A stretch of DNA of 58,885 nt from a virus. Both the position numbers and the translations under genes were made by a program. Within the stretch, counting starts at the first letter, position 1. The number at the start of each line of letters is the position of its first letter. This document shows positions 33,633 through 44,920 of this stretch, piece after piece. The notes under the pieces were generated by a model. That model saw only the letters and a list, made by a program, of their open reading frames with translations. It made no database searches and was not told the origin of the DNA. The stretch spans positions 1 through 58,885 of the IMG/VR virus record IMGVR_UViG_3300020123_000348; one strand, given 5' to 3'.

Positions 33633-35132
33633 ATGGGTTCAGAATTTACCTCTTTAGAGGATTACAACAATGGCTTCTCAGATGGGGAAGTTGGAAGCAC
33701 GGCAGAGCTTTTAAAAGCTATGCAAGCAGGACAAATCACAGGTCGTGATACTGCAAATTTAGATTTAACTATTGAGCCTTTGAAAGCTGAATCGTTAGAG
33801 AGAACACTGAAACTCTTAGATTTCAGGACAAAAGACATTCGCTTGTTAAATGCAATGCCTAAAATGACAGCTTACAATACTGTAGAAGAATTTTTGCAAT
33901 TGAAAAGCTATGGTACTGATCGTGGAGGTTTTTACAATGAAGGCGAACTTTCTGATGTTGAAGATTCAACATACGTAAGACGTTCTGAATTGATTAAATA
34001 CATTCAGGTTACAGGTGAAGTTACGTTGCAAGCTCAAATGGTTCATTCATTTATTGATGCTTACAAAAAAGAAGTTGAAAACAAGACAATGTGGGTAATG
34101 CGTAAAGCAAATTCCGCAATGACTAAAGGTGATGCTGATATTGTACCACAACAATTCAATGGTTTATTCAAACAACATGCAAATATCGGATCAGGTGGTG
34201 GTCTTGATTATTTGTATGCTGATTTGGAAACTTATATGACAAGTGATGTTGTCATTGACAAACGTGGAGAATCATTGACTCAGTTCGATATTGAGAATGC
34301 AGCTGTAATTGGCGATGGACATTATGCTACATTTACTGATTTATTTGCTCCAACAAGTGCTATTTCAGCTTTGATTCAAGATTATTTCAAGATTCAAAGA
34401 TTGATTAAAGGAACTAATAATGGAGCAGTTGGTGTTACGATTCCTTCAATTGATACATCGATGGGTAACATTAAATTGTCAAGTGATAAGTTCATGAAAG
34501 CTGATTCTTCAAGACTTTTGACTGATGGGGCAACATCTCCAAAAGCACCAACTATTCCAACAATTTCTTCTCAAGCTATTGAAATAGATTCTCACAGTAA
34601 AGTAACTGCTGCTGACGCAGGTTCTCGTTACTATGCTGTTGCGACTGTAAACCGTTATGGTGAATCTGCTCTTGTTCAAATGTCAGCTTCTGCATTAGCA
34701 ATGGTTGCTGGTTATTCTGCTCAATTAGGATTTGATTACACAAATCAAGTTGGTAGTCCAACTGGTTTCAGAGTATATTCAACAAAGGTTACGACTGCTG
34801 GAGCAAACACTGGATTGAAGTTTTATCCTTTGTTTTATGTTTCAACGGCTCAACGTGCCGCTGGATATGATGGCGCCGCTGCTAATTATGTTTGGGATCG
34901 CGCAAGATTCTTGCCGGGAATGGAACAAGCATTTATGACTCAAATGGATGAGGAAGTAATGTCATTCAAGCAATTAGCTCCAATTTCAAAATTGGATTTG
35001 GCTGTGATTTCGATGAGCAAGCGATTTATTGCATTTAATTTCTGTTGCCCTAATTTATATGCTCCACAAAAGATGGTGAGGTTTGTAAATTGTTCACCAA
35101 CATTGAATGTGTCAGATCCTGATCTTGCGTAA
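33633..35132 (+). CDS. Major capsid protein
   Basis: 499 residues, between scaffold and terminator, as usual. N-terminal arm (1-45) with ELLKAMQAGQ, a possible maturation site at 28/29. Then a long-helix region (ESLERTLKLLDFR), an E-loop-like NEGELSDVEDSTYVRRSELIKYIQVTGEVTLQAQM, and ENKTMWVMRKANSAMTKGD. An Ig/Fn3-like insertion spans about 310-410 (RYYAVATVNRYGESALV, GSPTGFRVYST). The last part, MDEEVMSFKQLAPISKLDLA, is typical of this capsid group. HK97-fold coat protein by context and pattern. The upstream promoter is weak (TATATTTA near 33618). Confidence 0.85.
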   Translation: MGSEFTSLEDYNNGFSDGEVGSTAELLKAMQAGQITGRDTANLDLTIEPLKAESLERTLKLLDFRTKDIRLLNAMPKMTAYNTVEEFLQLKSYGTDRGGFYNEGELSDVEDSTYVRRSELIKYIQVTGEVTLQAQMVHSFIDAYKKEVENKTMWVMRKANSAMTKGDADIVPQQFNGLFKQHANIGSGGGLDYLYADLETYMTSDVVIDKRGESLTQFDIENAAVIGDGHYATFTDLFAPTSAISALIQDYFKIQRLIKGTNNGAVGVTIPSIDTSMGNIKLSSDKFMKADSSRLLTDGATSPKAPTIPTISSQAIEIDSHSKVTAADAGSRYYAVATVNRYGESALVQMSASALAMVAGYSAQLGFDYTNQVGSPTGFRVYSTKVTTAGANTGLKFYPLFYVSTAQRAAGYDGAAANYVWDRARFLPGMEQAFMTQMDEEVMSFKQLAPISKLDLAVISMSKRFIAFNFCCPNLYAPQKMVRFVNCSPTLNVSDPDLA

Positions 35133-35157
35133 ATTGTAAAATCAATTTAACAATAAG

Positions 35158-35190
35158 AAAGAGTAAGTGTAAAAGCTTACTCTTTTTTTT
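35158..35190 (+). terminator. Strong rho-independent terminator after the capsid gene
   Basis: AAAGAGTAAG (35158-35167) pairs with CTTACTCTTT (35176-35185) around an 8-base loop, within a run of nine T. It ends the capsid operon. Confidence 0.88.
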
Positions 35191-35191
35191 T

Positions 35192-35221
35192 ATTTATCTT
35201 AAATAAATTTTGTTAATTTTG
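35192..35221 (+). promoter_or_regulatory. Bacteroidetes-type promoter, extended class
   Basis: TAATTTTG at 35214-35221 followed by CAT; upstream TTTATCTTAAATAAATTTTG. Drives the neck operon from 35249. Confidence 0.8.
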
Positions 35222-35248
35222 CATTATTAATAACTAATAAATTATAAA

Positions 35249-35812
35249 ATGAAAATTCAATCAAAAGTATTAAAAGGCCAGAGTACACATTTACCAATAG
35301 TTGGTGAAGTAAAATTTGACAACAATGGTCTTTGCAACAAAGAAGTATCACAAGTAGATGGTGAGAAACTGTGTGAATTGATTCCTCACTTAGAAGACGT
35401 TGCAAATCCAAAACAAGATGTAATTGTTACTTCTAAGAAAACAGTAAAGGAACCTGTTGATGAAGGTGATGCTATGAAAAGGCTTAATAAAAAAGCTGCT
35501 GAATTAATCAATAAGGAAAATCAGTTAGAAACTAAAGAAAATTTCTTGAATGAAAAGGAAGCATTGTTGTTAGGAAGAGAGATGGTAATTGAAGCTAAGG
35601 AAGCTGAATTAGGTATTGAGCATCCAGAAAAAGAAGTTGGAGGTGAAGAAAAAGATGAGGAAACTGATAAAACAGAAGCTATCAATAAAATCATGAAAAT
35701 GAATCGTAAGCAATTGATGGAATTGGCTGCTGAATATCCTGAAGAAGAAACTCTTGCTTTAACTTCAAATGCTGATTATAAGAATTTCTTAGTTAAGAAA
35801 ATAGAAGAGTAA
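35249..35812 (+). CDS. Hypothetical structural protein, 187 residues
   Basis: N-terminal beta part (SKVLKGQSTHLPIVGEVKFDNNG), central coiled coil (AMKRLNKKAAELINKENQLETKENFLNEKEALL, about 76-110), and a C-terminal helix-hairpin resembling a small LEM/SAP-like or head-tail adaptor helix set (INKIMKMNRKQLMELAAEYPEEE). Position after the capsid suggests a capsid-associated or fibre-base protein. No family recognised. Confidence 0.55.
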   Translation: MKIQSKVLKGQSTHLPIVGEVKFDNNGLCNKEVSQVDGEKLCELIPHLEDVANPKQDVIVTSKKTVKEPVDEGDAMKRLNKKAAELINKENQLETKENFLNEKEALLLGREMVIEAKEAELGIEHPEKEVGGEEKDEETDKTEAINKIMKMNRKQLMELAAEYPEEETLALTSNADYKNFLVKKIEE

Positions 35813-35819
35813 TAATCTT

Positions 35820-35880
35820 AAGAATCATTAATGTCAATACGTGAAGCTGAATCAATCTTCTTGAGATATTAATGGTTCTT
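35820..35880 (+). other. Long-stem hairpin between operon genes
   Basis: AAGAATCATTAAT (35820-35832) pairs with ATTAATGGTTCTT (35868-35880), 13 bp with one G-U pair; the 35-base loop contains a 13-codon ORF (35831-35872). It has no T-run, so it is not a classic terminator. Confidence 0.6.
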
Positions 35881-35895
35881 ATTTAATCATAAGTG

Positions 35896-36669
35896 ATGGG
35901 ACAAATAACTTTAAAAGTGAAATATGATATTCAATCTGACTTAGTTATAAGTGTGGATGAGTTGAAATCAATTTATTTGTTCGGACTTCCATTGAATAAT
36001 ACAAATGGAGTATCAATCTCAGATGACACTATTGCTTTTAATATTGCTTCAGCTCAAGAGCAAATGGAGAATTTTTTATGCGTTAAATTTAAAAAACAAA
36101 TTTATCAAGAAAAATTATCATTTGATGCTGCTGATTTTTATAATTGGTCATATCTTAAAGCTACATATATGATAGTAAAACCTTTATTATTAGAAGGTTA
36201 TTTAAACACTACGAAGCAAGTTTCATACCCAACTGATTGGCTTTCAGTTAAACAAAGTTCAGATGGAATATTGTTTCATCGTAACTTATACATTGTGCCA
36301 GCAGGAAATTCATCAGCTTTAACACAAGCACAACTATTTACCGGGATAATTCCTAATCTTACATATCTTGGTTTAGCGCGAATACCGAACTATTGGGATC
36401 TTACCTATTCAACAGGCTGGAATAAAGTTCCAAAAAATATTATTGATGCTGTAGGTAAACTTGCAGCTTTGTCAATCTATCGTATCTCTGGTGATTTAAT
36501 TGTAGCGCCAGGTATTGGATCTTTTTCTATGTCAATTGATGGTTTGAGTCAATCTAAGAGCATCAAATCCTTCGATCAAAGAATTCAAACTATGTTGCAA
36601 GATTTGACTCAACGGATTTTGCCTGAATTAAAGAATTATTATGTTGGTTTAACTTTTACGGTTTGTTAG
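35896..36669 (+). CDS. Head-tail adaptor (neck) protein
   Basis: 257 residues from ATG 35896 (an in-frame GTG precedes it). Early helix bundle (TIAFNIASAQEQMENFLCVKFKKQIYQEKLSF), then NYWDLTYSTGWNKVPKNIIDAVGKLAALSIYRISGD and GIGSFSMSIDGLSQSKSI, a pattern common to head-completion or connector proteins in phages with HK97-like capsids. Located third after the capsid gene. Assigned by context and pattern. Confidence 0.65.
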   Translation: MGQITLKVKYDIQSDLVISVDELKSIYLFGLPLNNTNGVSISDDTIAFNIASAQEQMENFLCVKFKKQIYQEKLSFDAADFYNWSYLKATYMIVKPLLLEGYLNTTKQVSYPTDWLSVKQSSDGILFHRNLYIVPAGNSSALTQAQLFTGIIPNLTYLGLARIPNYWDLTYSTGWNKVPKNIIDAVGKLAALSIYRISGDLIVAPGIGSFSMSIDGLSQSKSIKSFDQRIQTMLQDLTQRILPELKNYYVGLTFTVC

Positions 36670-36822
36670 ATGGGTCAATATTTACATTTAAGAAGTAAAA
36701 ATCCAAGATTGGAAAAAGTAAGATTGAAGTTATTGAAATTAGAAGTCAAAGATAGAAAAGAAAAAGAATTAAATGGTAATTTAAGAAACAATGAAAGTCG
36801 AAATTCAAAATCCTCCAGATAA
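36670..36822 (+). CDS. Small basic protein, 50 residues
   Basis: Begins on the base after the adaptor stop and overlaps the next gene by 32 bases. Very basic (RSKNPRLEKVRLKLLKLEVKDRKEKEL), probably helical. No family recognised. Confidence 0.45.
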   Translation: MGQYLHLRSKNPRLEKVRLKLLKLEVKDRKEKELNGNLRNNESRNSKSSR

Positions 36823-37621
36823 TCTTCAGCCAACCGATCCGGGCTTTGAAGAAGGAAGTTTTGATAAATTCATTTGGGATAAGGGTTATCGAGTTATCCA
36901 TGAGAAAGTTCTACAATGTCCTTGTAAATCAGTTCGAGTAAATCAAAAATCAAGTTGTAGAAATTGCGGAGGCTCTGGTTGGATTTTCATTAATCCCGTT
37001 GAAACGAGAATGAGCATCAATGGGATGAATAAGGATACGACTTTCAAAGAATGGTCTCAAGAAAACAGAGGTACTGCTGGAATAACTTGTATGACTGATA
37101 TGACTCTTTGTTTTATGGATAAGATTACAATCGTTGAAAGTGAAAATTTATTCAATGAGGTTCGTCATTTTGTAAAAAGTGAAGATGATAAATTGTTCAC
37201 TTATTGTTCATATTTGATTAAGACAATAGAATATATAGGTTTGTATGTAGATGATGACTCAGCGTTGCAGATCCTTATAAAGGATGTAGATTATACAACA
37301 GATGGTTATCGTATTTATTTAGATGATTCTTATTTAGAAGATTATGTTGATGACAATACATATTCTATAACTGTAAGATATTATCATCAACCTCAATATT
37401 TAATCATTGATGCTAATCGTTCGGTAATGAATTCAAGAATAAGTTATGAAAGAGTTGAGAAAGAATTCAAATTACCGTTACATTACATAGGACGATTAGC
37501 AGCTTTTGTTTTAGATATGCCTAATATAGCTAATGACAGATTAATCAATAATTCATATATAGATGACAAATGTTCAAAGACAATAGTTGATGTAGATAAC
37601 TTTGCTCAAATATGTTCATAA
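36791..37621 (+). CDS. Neck / head-closure-type structural protein with zinc knuckle
   Basis: 276 residues. An N-terminal CPCKSVRVNQKSSCRNCGGSGWIF (about residues 44-67) is a DnaJ-like CxC/CxxC zinc knuckle, followed by NPVETRMSINGMN and beta-rich modules (ITCMTDMTLCFMDKITIVES, DNTYSITVRYYHQPQYLIID). Proteins of this form sit between head and tail genes in Bacteroidetes phages. Head-closure role is inferred from position. Confidence 0.55.
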   Translation: MKVEIQNPPDNLQPTDPGFEEGSFDKFIWDKGYRVIHEKVLQCPCKSVRVNQKSSCRNCGGSGWIFINPVETRMSINGMNKDTTFKEWSQENRGTAGITCMTDMTLCFMDKITIVESENLFNEVRHFVKSEDDKLFTYCSYLIKTIEYIGLYVDDDSALQILIKDVDYTTDGYRIYLDDSYLEDYVDDNTYSITVRYYHQPQYLIIDANRSVMNSRISYERVEKEFKLPLHYIGRLAAFVLDMPNIANDRLINNSYIDDKCSKTIVDVDNFAQICS

Positions 37622-37636
37622 ATTTTAGTAATTTTG
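37620..37636 (+). promoter_or_regulatory. Bacteroidetes-type promoter, short class
   Basis: TAATTTTG at 37629-37636 followed by CAT, preceded by AATTTTAG. ATG at 37660. Confidence 0.75.
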
Positions 37637-37659
37637 CATAAACAATAAAATAAAAAACA

Positions 37660-38619
37660 ATGAGAAAAAATATAACTGACTATCCTGGCCTTGATGATTT
37701 TAAGGATTCAAACATTCAAAAATCTTATTCTACTCAAAGCATTGAAAAAGCTTCAAAAGGTTCTAAAAACAAAGAAGTAAATATTAAAGATATTTCTACA
37801 GCGGCTGAAGATATAAAATATAATGGTGATTATGGTCATCTTTTTTATCATCCAGAAAGAAAAGAAGTTTTTTGGAATGGAGCTGATGGAGATGATGAAA
37901 ATGAAGGATATTCTTCTTGTGATGAAATTAAAAAATTATTAAAAATAGAAGGAGTTAATAAAGTTCATATTGAATCAGAAGCAAATCCAAATTTAGAAGA
38001 TGGTTGGGAAAAAGTAGAGTTTGATAGAAATAAAAATAAAAAGTTTTTAAAAGATAAAAAAGAAAACTCAAACATCAAAAAATCTTCAATAACTGAAACC
38101 GAAGCTTTCAACATCCTCAACATAGATACTGTGAAGGGAGAGAAAGTTATTGTAAAAAAAAATAAAGTTGAAAATAAAGATGAAATTCAAAAATCAGAAA
38201 TCTTCTACGCCTTTAATAGTTCATTATCGGGATTAAAAGAATCAAATTCATCGGGAGCTTTATTATTCAAAAAAACAGGAAGTGAATTAAAGTCATTGGT
38301 GATTGCTAAAAGAGATTCTTTACAAAGTCAATGTAGTGAAATTCAAGAAAAAATCTTAACCGTAAAGACAAAGTTAGAAGAAGCCGGTGTTGAGTTTACA
38401 AAGAACTTCAATAAAATGGAAGCTACTGAAAAGCCAGTTTATTCTTATAATGACACTGATACGACAAAGATGAGTTTGATAAATGAATGGTCAGATTATA
38501 ACTATACTTGTCGCTCAAATAAAGAAGACATGAAGATCTTGAATGTCTTGATAAATAATTTAAGCGATAAAGAAAAATATACTTTGAATGCTCAACAACT
38601 TTCATTGTTAGAAGTTTAA
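37660..38619 (+). CDS. Head-associated modular protein, probably processed
   Basis: 319 residues with its own promoter. Three candidate protease motifs: IQKS (19-22), IEKA (28-31), IQKS (176-179). Residues 45-120 form a small alpha/beta domain (GDYGHLFYHPERKEVFWNGADGDDENEGYSS..IKKLL..GVNKVHIESE), a compact unit seen in several phage effectors. The C-terminal 140 residues are a long helical bundle (ELKSLVIAKRDSLQSQCSEI). Likely packaged with the head proteins at 22246-31394. Confidence 0.6.
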   Translation: MRKNITDYPGLDDFKDSNIQKSYSTQSIEKASKGSKNKEVNIKDISTAAEDIKYNGDYGHLFYHPERKEVFWNGADGDDENEGYSSCDEIKKLLKIEGVNKVHIESEANPNLEDGWEKVEFDRNKNKKFLKDKKENSNIKKSSITETEAFNILNIDTVKGEKVIVKKNKVENKDEIQKSEIFYAFNSSLSGLKESNSSGALLFKKTGSELKSLVIAKRDSLQSQCSEIQEKILTVKTKLEEAGVEFTKNFNKMEATEKPVYSYNDTDTTKMSLINEWSDYNYTCRSNKEDMKILNVLINNLSDKEKYTLNAQQLSLLEV

Positions 38620-38620
38620 T

Positions 38621-39433
38621 GTGGAAATTTTTATCGACACTCAGCAAGTACGAGATGCTTTCAATGTTTCAGAAGAGCAAGTTGGAAACATCATAGATGG
38701 TGTTATAAAAAATATCACCTTAAGTTATGCTGCAAGATTATCAAGATTAGCTGGTGAAGAATTAAAATCCACGAGAGGAAGATTTCAAAAAGCAATTCAA
38801 GTTTTAGACGAGGGAAGATTTAAAGGAGCAATTTTATTGTCTTACGAAGATCCAATGGTAAGAATGATTGAAGAAGGACAGCCGGCTTTTGATGAAAAAT
38901 ACTTTTTTGAAAATTCACATAAAAAACATTATAAAAAAGACGGTTTAGGTTGGTGGCTCACCATTCCAATGTCAAAAGGGACTCCAGATGCTGTAGGTGA
39001 ATCAGATCCATTTTCATCAATAATGCCAGATGAGGTTTATCAACAAGTAAAAAATAAGCCAACTGATATACCAACAACTACAGGAATGAGAAGCTCTGGA
39101 TTAGCTTTATCAGATATTCCAACTCCATTTGATATTCCAAAGACGAGAAAAGCAATTGAAGCGACACCAACAAATTCTCGTTATGGAGAATATGTAAATA
39201 AGACAAGTATTTATGCTGGAATAATAAAAGTACAAGATGCAGTAACTGGACAAAATACATATATCTCATTTAGAAGAGTAAGTGATAAATCAGATCCAAA
39301 TTCGTGGATATATCCGGGTATCGAAAAACATGATTTAACTGGAAAAGCAATGGTTGAGTTAGAAAGTCATTTAGAAGAAGAACTTCAATCAGCAACAAAT
39401 GAAATCTTAAATCAATTAGGAATAACAGAATAA
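38621..39433 (+). CDS. HK97 gp10-like neck / tail-completion protein
   Basis: 270 residues with a GTG start one base after the previous stop. N-terminal helices (ITLSYAARLSRLAGEELKSTRGRFQKA), a glycine-flanked WWLTIPMSKGTPDAVGE loop, and the signature YISFRRVSDKSDPNSWIYPGIEKHD, which matches the C-terminal RTVSDKS..SWxxPG pattern of tail-completion or minor neck proteins. It probably seals or joins the neck. Confidence 0.68.
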   Translation: MEIFIDTQQVRDAFNVSEEQVGNIIDGVIKNITLSYAARLSRLAGEELKSTRGRFQKAIQVLDEGRFKGAILLSYEDPMVRMIEEGQPAFDEKYFFENSHKKHYKKDGLGWWLTIPMSKGTPDAVGESDPFSSIMPDEVYQQVKNKPTDIPTTTGMRSSGLALSDIPTPFDIPKTRKAIEATPTNSRYGEYVNKTSIYAGIIKVQDAVTGQNTYISFRRVSDKSDPNSWIYPGIEKHDLTGKAMVELESHLEEELQSATNEILNQLGITE

Positions 39434-39439
39434 GAAACG

Positions 39440-40171
39440 ATGCCAGATACACAATATATACCGCCGTTGATAATACCTGAAGTAGTTTTCTTCAATCATC
39501 TTAAAACGATTCTAAAGATGATTAGGGATGATTATAACGACAACCTTAGTGATACTACTAAGACAATCTTATATAAGACATTCTATCAATCCGGTGCACT
39601 TGAAAAATTCTCGTTTTATGAGCAATTGGTGAAAATATTAATAACGAAAAAAGACAATCCTCGAACATTTGATTTTTCATTAGGATTCAATATGGAAAAA
39701 TCAACGATTCCTCATTTACATATAACGTTACCAAATGAAAACTCTAGTGGAAATGGAATTGGTTTAGATGAAGGGCAATATGATGAAATCTTTGATGATG
39801 AAGCTCAAGCTTACCATAAGATTTATACGAGACGATTCGATTCACAATATAACTTTACGATAACAAGCGATAATATGAATGAGGTAATTGTTCTCTATCA
39901 TTTTATGAGAACCATTTTCATTCAAATGATAGATTCAATGAATCAATTTGGAATTGAGAAAATTCAAATAAGTGGACGAGATATTCAATTAAATAGTTCA
40001 TTAGCTCCAAATGTGTTTACAAGAAACATTGCTTTATCATTTAGTTATGAAGTTTCTGTTCAAGATTTGCCAGCAATTGATTTTATTACAAAGTTGATAT
40101 TTGAAATGGATCCTCCAACGATAAGTGATAGTGAAGTAGATGAAAGTCAATCTCTTATTTTAGAAAGCTAA
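39440..40171 (+). CDS. Probable tail-terminator / neck structural protein
   Basis: 243 residues. Alpha/beta order of a tail-terminator fold: helix (VVFFNHLKTILKMIRDDYND), strand (PHLHITLPNEN), strands (YTRRFDSQYNFTITSDN), helix (NEVIVLYHFMRTIFIQMIDSM), closing strands (IQISGRDIQLNSSLAPNVFTRNIALSFSYEVSV). Six bases from its upstream neighbour and seven from the next. The assignment rests on fold order and position. Confidence 0.55.
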   Translation: MPDTQYIPPLIIPEVVFFNHLKTILKMIRDDYNDNLSDTTKTILYKTFYQSGALEKFSFYEQLVKILITKKDNPRTFDFSLGFNMEKSTIPHLHITLPNENSSGNGIGLDEGQYDEIFDDEAQAYHKIYTRRFDSQYNFTITSDNMNEVIVLYHFMRTIFIQMIDSMNQFGIEKIQISGRDIQLNSSLAPNVFTRNIALSFSYEVSVQDLPAIDFITKLIFEMDPPTISDSEVDESQSLILES

Positions 40172-40178
40172 TTTTACA

Positions 40179-40865
40179 ATGGGAAAGATAGTTACGAATA
40201 AATTTCCATTAAATAAGCTCATCAAAGAATTGACTTTGATGATAGAGAAAAATCCAGGTGGAGACAAAGGGATTCCATTTTTCACAAAAGAATTAGCAAA
40301 GATTCTTAAAAGTTATTTTCAAAATAAGCATTCATTAATAAGTTCAATTGTAGATCCACCTGATTATGAATTTGATGGAGAATTTGTTGGGCAGTTTTTA
40401 TTGAATGTTCATAACTATAATCTTTGGCAATATCAGACAAACAATAAAATTGATTCATGGATATTTATTTGCAACGTTAATAATTCAGGAGGAAGTACAA
40501 CAACTAACTATTTTGATTTAGTTTTTACAGCAAGTGAAGATATTTCTCAATATGATATAGTTACTCAAAATGGTTATATTGCAGATTCAACAAGTACAGA
40601 TCAAGAAAATATTATAGCAGGAATGAGTTTATATGACGTTGCAAGTGGTGATAAAGGAATAGTGAGAGTTTATGGCGAAATATCAGATTCATCTTGGTCA
40701 TGGGATATAACAAAACCAATATGGATAAATGGAACATCAATTTCTCAATTACCTCCAGATTTTGTGAATGATGATACACAAAAATGGATTAAGATAATAG
40801 CTAAAGTATATGAACCAACAAGGATTTGTATAGTTGATGGTGGAATAGTAGAAGTCAATAGGTAA
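40179..40865 (+). CDS. Structural protein with a fibre/cement-like domain
   Basis: 228 residues. N-terminal helical part (LNKLIKELTLMIEKNPGG..FFTKELAKILKSY), then a beta-rich half in which SEDISQYDIVTQNGYIADST, IIAGMSLYDVASGDKGIVRVYGEISDSSW and KPIWINGTSISQLPP resemble the small beta-barrels found in phage fibres and capsid cement proteins. It ends just before the collagen-like fibre gene and may anchor it. Confidence 0.55.
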   Translation: MGKIVTNKFPLNKLIKELTLMIEKNPGGDKGIPFFTKELAKILKSYFQNKHSLISSIVDPPDYEFDGEFVGQFLLNVHNYNLWQYQTNNKIDSWIFICNVNNSGGSTTTNYFDLVFTASEDISQYDIVTQNGYIADSTSTDQENIIAGMSLYDVASGDKGIVRVYGEISDSSWSWDITKPIWINGTSISQLPPDFVNDDTQKWIKIIAKVYEPTRICIVDGGIVEVNR

Positions 40866-40884
40866 AAGTAAATTTGTAAATTTG
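40866..40884 (+). promoter_or_regulatory. Promoter of the fibre gene
   Basis: TAAATTTG at 40877-40884, then CATTA and the ATG at 40890. Leaderless spacing. Confidence 0.75.
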
Positions 40885-40889
40885 CATTA

Positions 40890-43979
<3,090 letters not shown>

Positions 43980-43981
43980 CA

Positions 43982-44143
43982 ATGGAAGAAAAACAACAAT
44001 TACTAAACGAAAATGCCGCCATTGAAGTGGCGATTGAAATCTTGCAGAAACAAATCGCTGCGAACCTTACTAAAGTGGTGGCGATTGAAAAGCAACTGCC
44101 TGATGGGAAGTCAATAACTAATCCGCCAGCATCTATGACTTAA
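43982..44143 (+). CDS. Small helical protein after the fibre, 53 residues
   Basis: Starts 2 bases after the fibre stop. One long helix (MEEKQQLLNENAAIEVAIEILQKQIAANL) and a Pro-rich tail. Base composition matches the fibre rather than the surrounding genes. The position suggests a fibre assembly chaperone; unproven. Confidence 0.5.
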   Translation: MEEKQQLLNENAAIEVAIEILQKQIAANLTKVVAIEKQLPDGKSITNPPASMT

Positions 44144-44146
44144 TCT

Positions 44147-44154
44147 TATATTTG
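44147..44154 (+). promoter_or_regulatory. Promoter inside the fibre block
   Basis: TATATTTG at 44147-44154 followed by CGCC and the ATG at 44159. Leaderless spacing. Confidence 0.6.
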
Positions 44155-44158
44155 CGCC

Positions 44159-44302
44159 ATGAAAACAGGACAAAAGTATTTCAGAAAGTTCATGTACCAA
44201 GATTGTAATATATGGAAGGTGATTGACACCGAAACGGACAAGGAATTGTATAGCGGGACTTCAAAGGAGGATGCTATGAGTGAACTATTAAATATTCAAT
44301 AA
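44159..44302 (+). CDS. Small hypothetical protein, 47 residues
   Basis: Compact beta-beta-alpha style sequence (KYFRKFMYQDCNIWKVIDTETDKELYSG, then SKEDAMSELLNIQ). Its stop overlaps the next start (TAATG). Fibre-like base composition. No family recognised. Confidence 0.5.
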   Translation: MKTGQKYFRKFMYQDCNIWKVIDTETDKELYSGTSKEDAMSELLNIQ

Positions 44303-44442
44303 TGAAAAAGAGTAAATTTATAGGGGAGTATTTGGATCGCAAGATGAATAATCACGGATTACCTTACGTCATGGAATACTTGAATCTATTGTATAAAATG
44401 GAAGCTAAGGCGGAAAGAAAATGGTTAAAACTAACTAAATAA
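44302..44442 (+). CDS. Small hypothetical protein, 46 residues
   Basis: Basic, helical (IGEYLDRKMNNHGLPYVMEYLNLLYKMEAKAERKW). Coupled by TAATG to the previous ORF. No family recognised. Confidence 0.45.
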   Translation: MKKSKFIGEYLDRKMNNHGLPYVMEYLNLLYKMEAKAERKWLKLTK

Positions 44443-44461
44443 TAAATAACTAAAAAATATT

Positions 44462-44827
44462 ATGACTTTAGAAGACAAAGTAGATATTTGTTTACAACAA
44501 AATACAAAAATACTTTTAATAGTAGGTGGTGATTTAGAAACAAATTCTAAAGGTGTTGTACAAAGACTTGATGAACATGAAAATAAAGACGAACTTATAC
44601 ATAAAGAATTTTCTGAATTTAAAAGTGATGTAAAAAGTAATATGAACTTTATTAAAGGTGCATCTTGGATGATTGGTTTGTTATTTATAGCAAGTACAAC
44701 AATAATTACATTAAGATTCAATTCAATTAAAAATTCTCAAGAAGCTTTAATAAAGCAACATGATACCATTGTTGTTAAACAATATATTCCATTTGATTTT
44801 AGAAGAGCTACGGATGCAGAAGAATAA
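44462..44827 (+). CDS. Possible holin (coiled coil plus one membrane helix)
   Basis: 121 residues. The N-terminal two thirds are polar and helical (VVQRLDEHENKDELIHKEFSEFKSDVKSNMNFI). One transmembrane helix follows (GASWMIGLLFIASTTIITLRF, about 66-86), then a polar tail. The order coiled coil, then W-containing membrane helix resembles XhlA-type holins or lysis accessory proteins. No endolysin lies beside it, so the role is tentative. Confidence 0.45.
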   Translation: MTLEDKVDICLQQNTKILLIVGGDLETNSKGVVQRLDEHENKDELIHKEFSEFKSDVKSNMNFIKGASWMIGLLFIASTTIITLRFNSIKNSQEALIKQHDTIVVKQYIPFDFRRATDAEE

Positions 44828-44865
44828 TAAAAAGTTTTTATTTTTATTTAAAAGTTAAAAAACAT

Positions 44866-44891
44866 AAAAAAGTTTAAAATAAGTAATTTTG
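44866..44891 (+). promoter_or_regulatory. Promoter of the tail sheath gene
   Basis: TAATTTTG at 44884-44891 followed by CAA; ATG at 44921. Confidence 0.75.
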
Positions 44892-44920
44892 CAATATAAA
44901 ATAAGTAAAAAGAAATTAAA

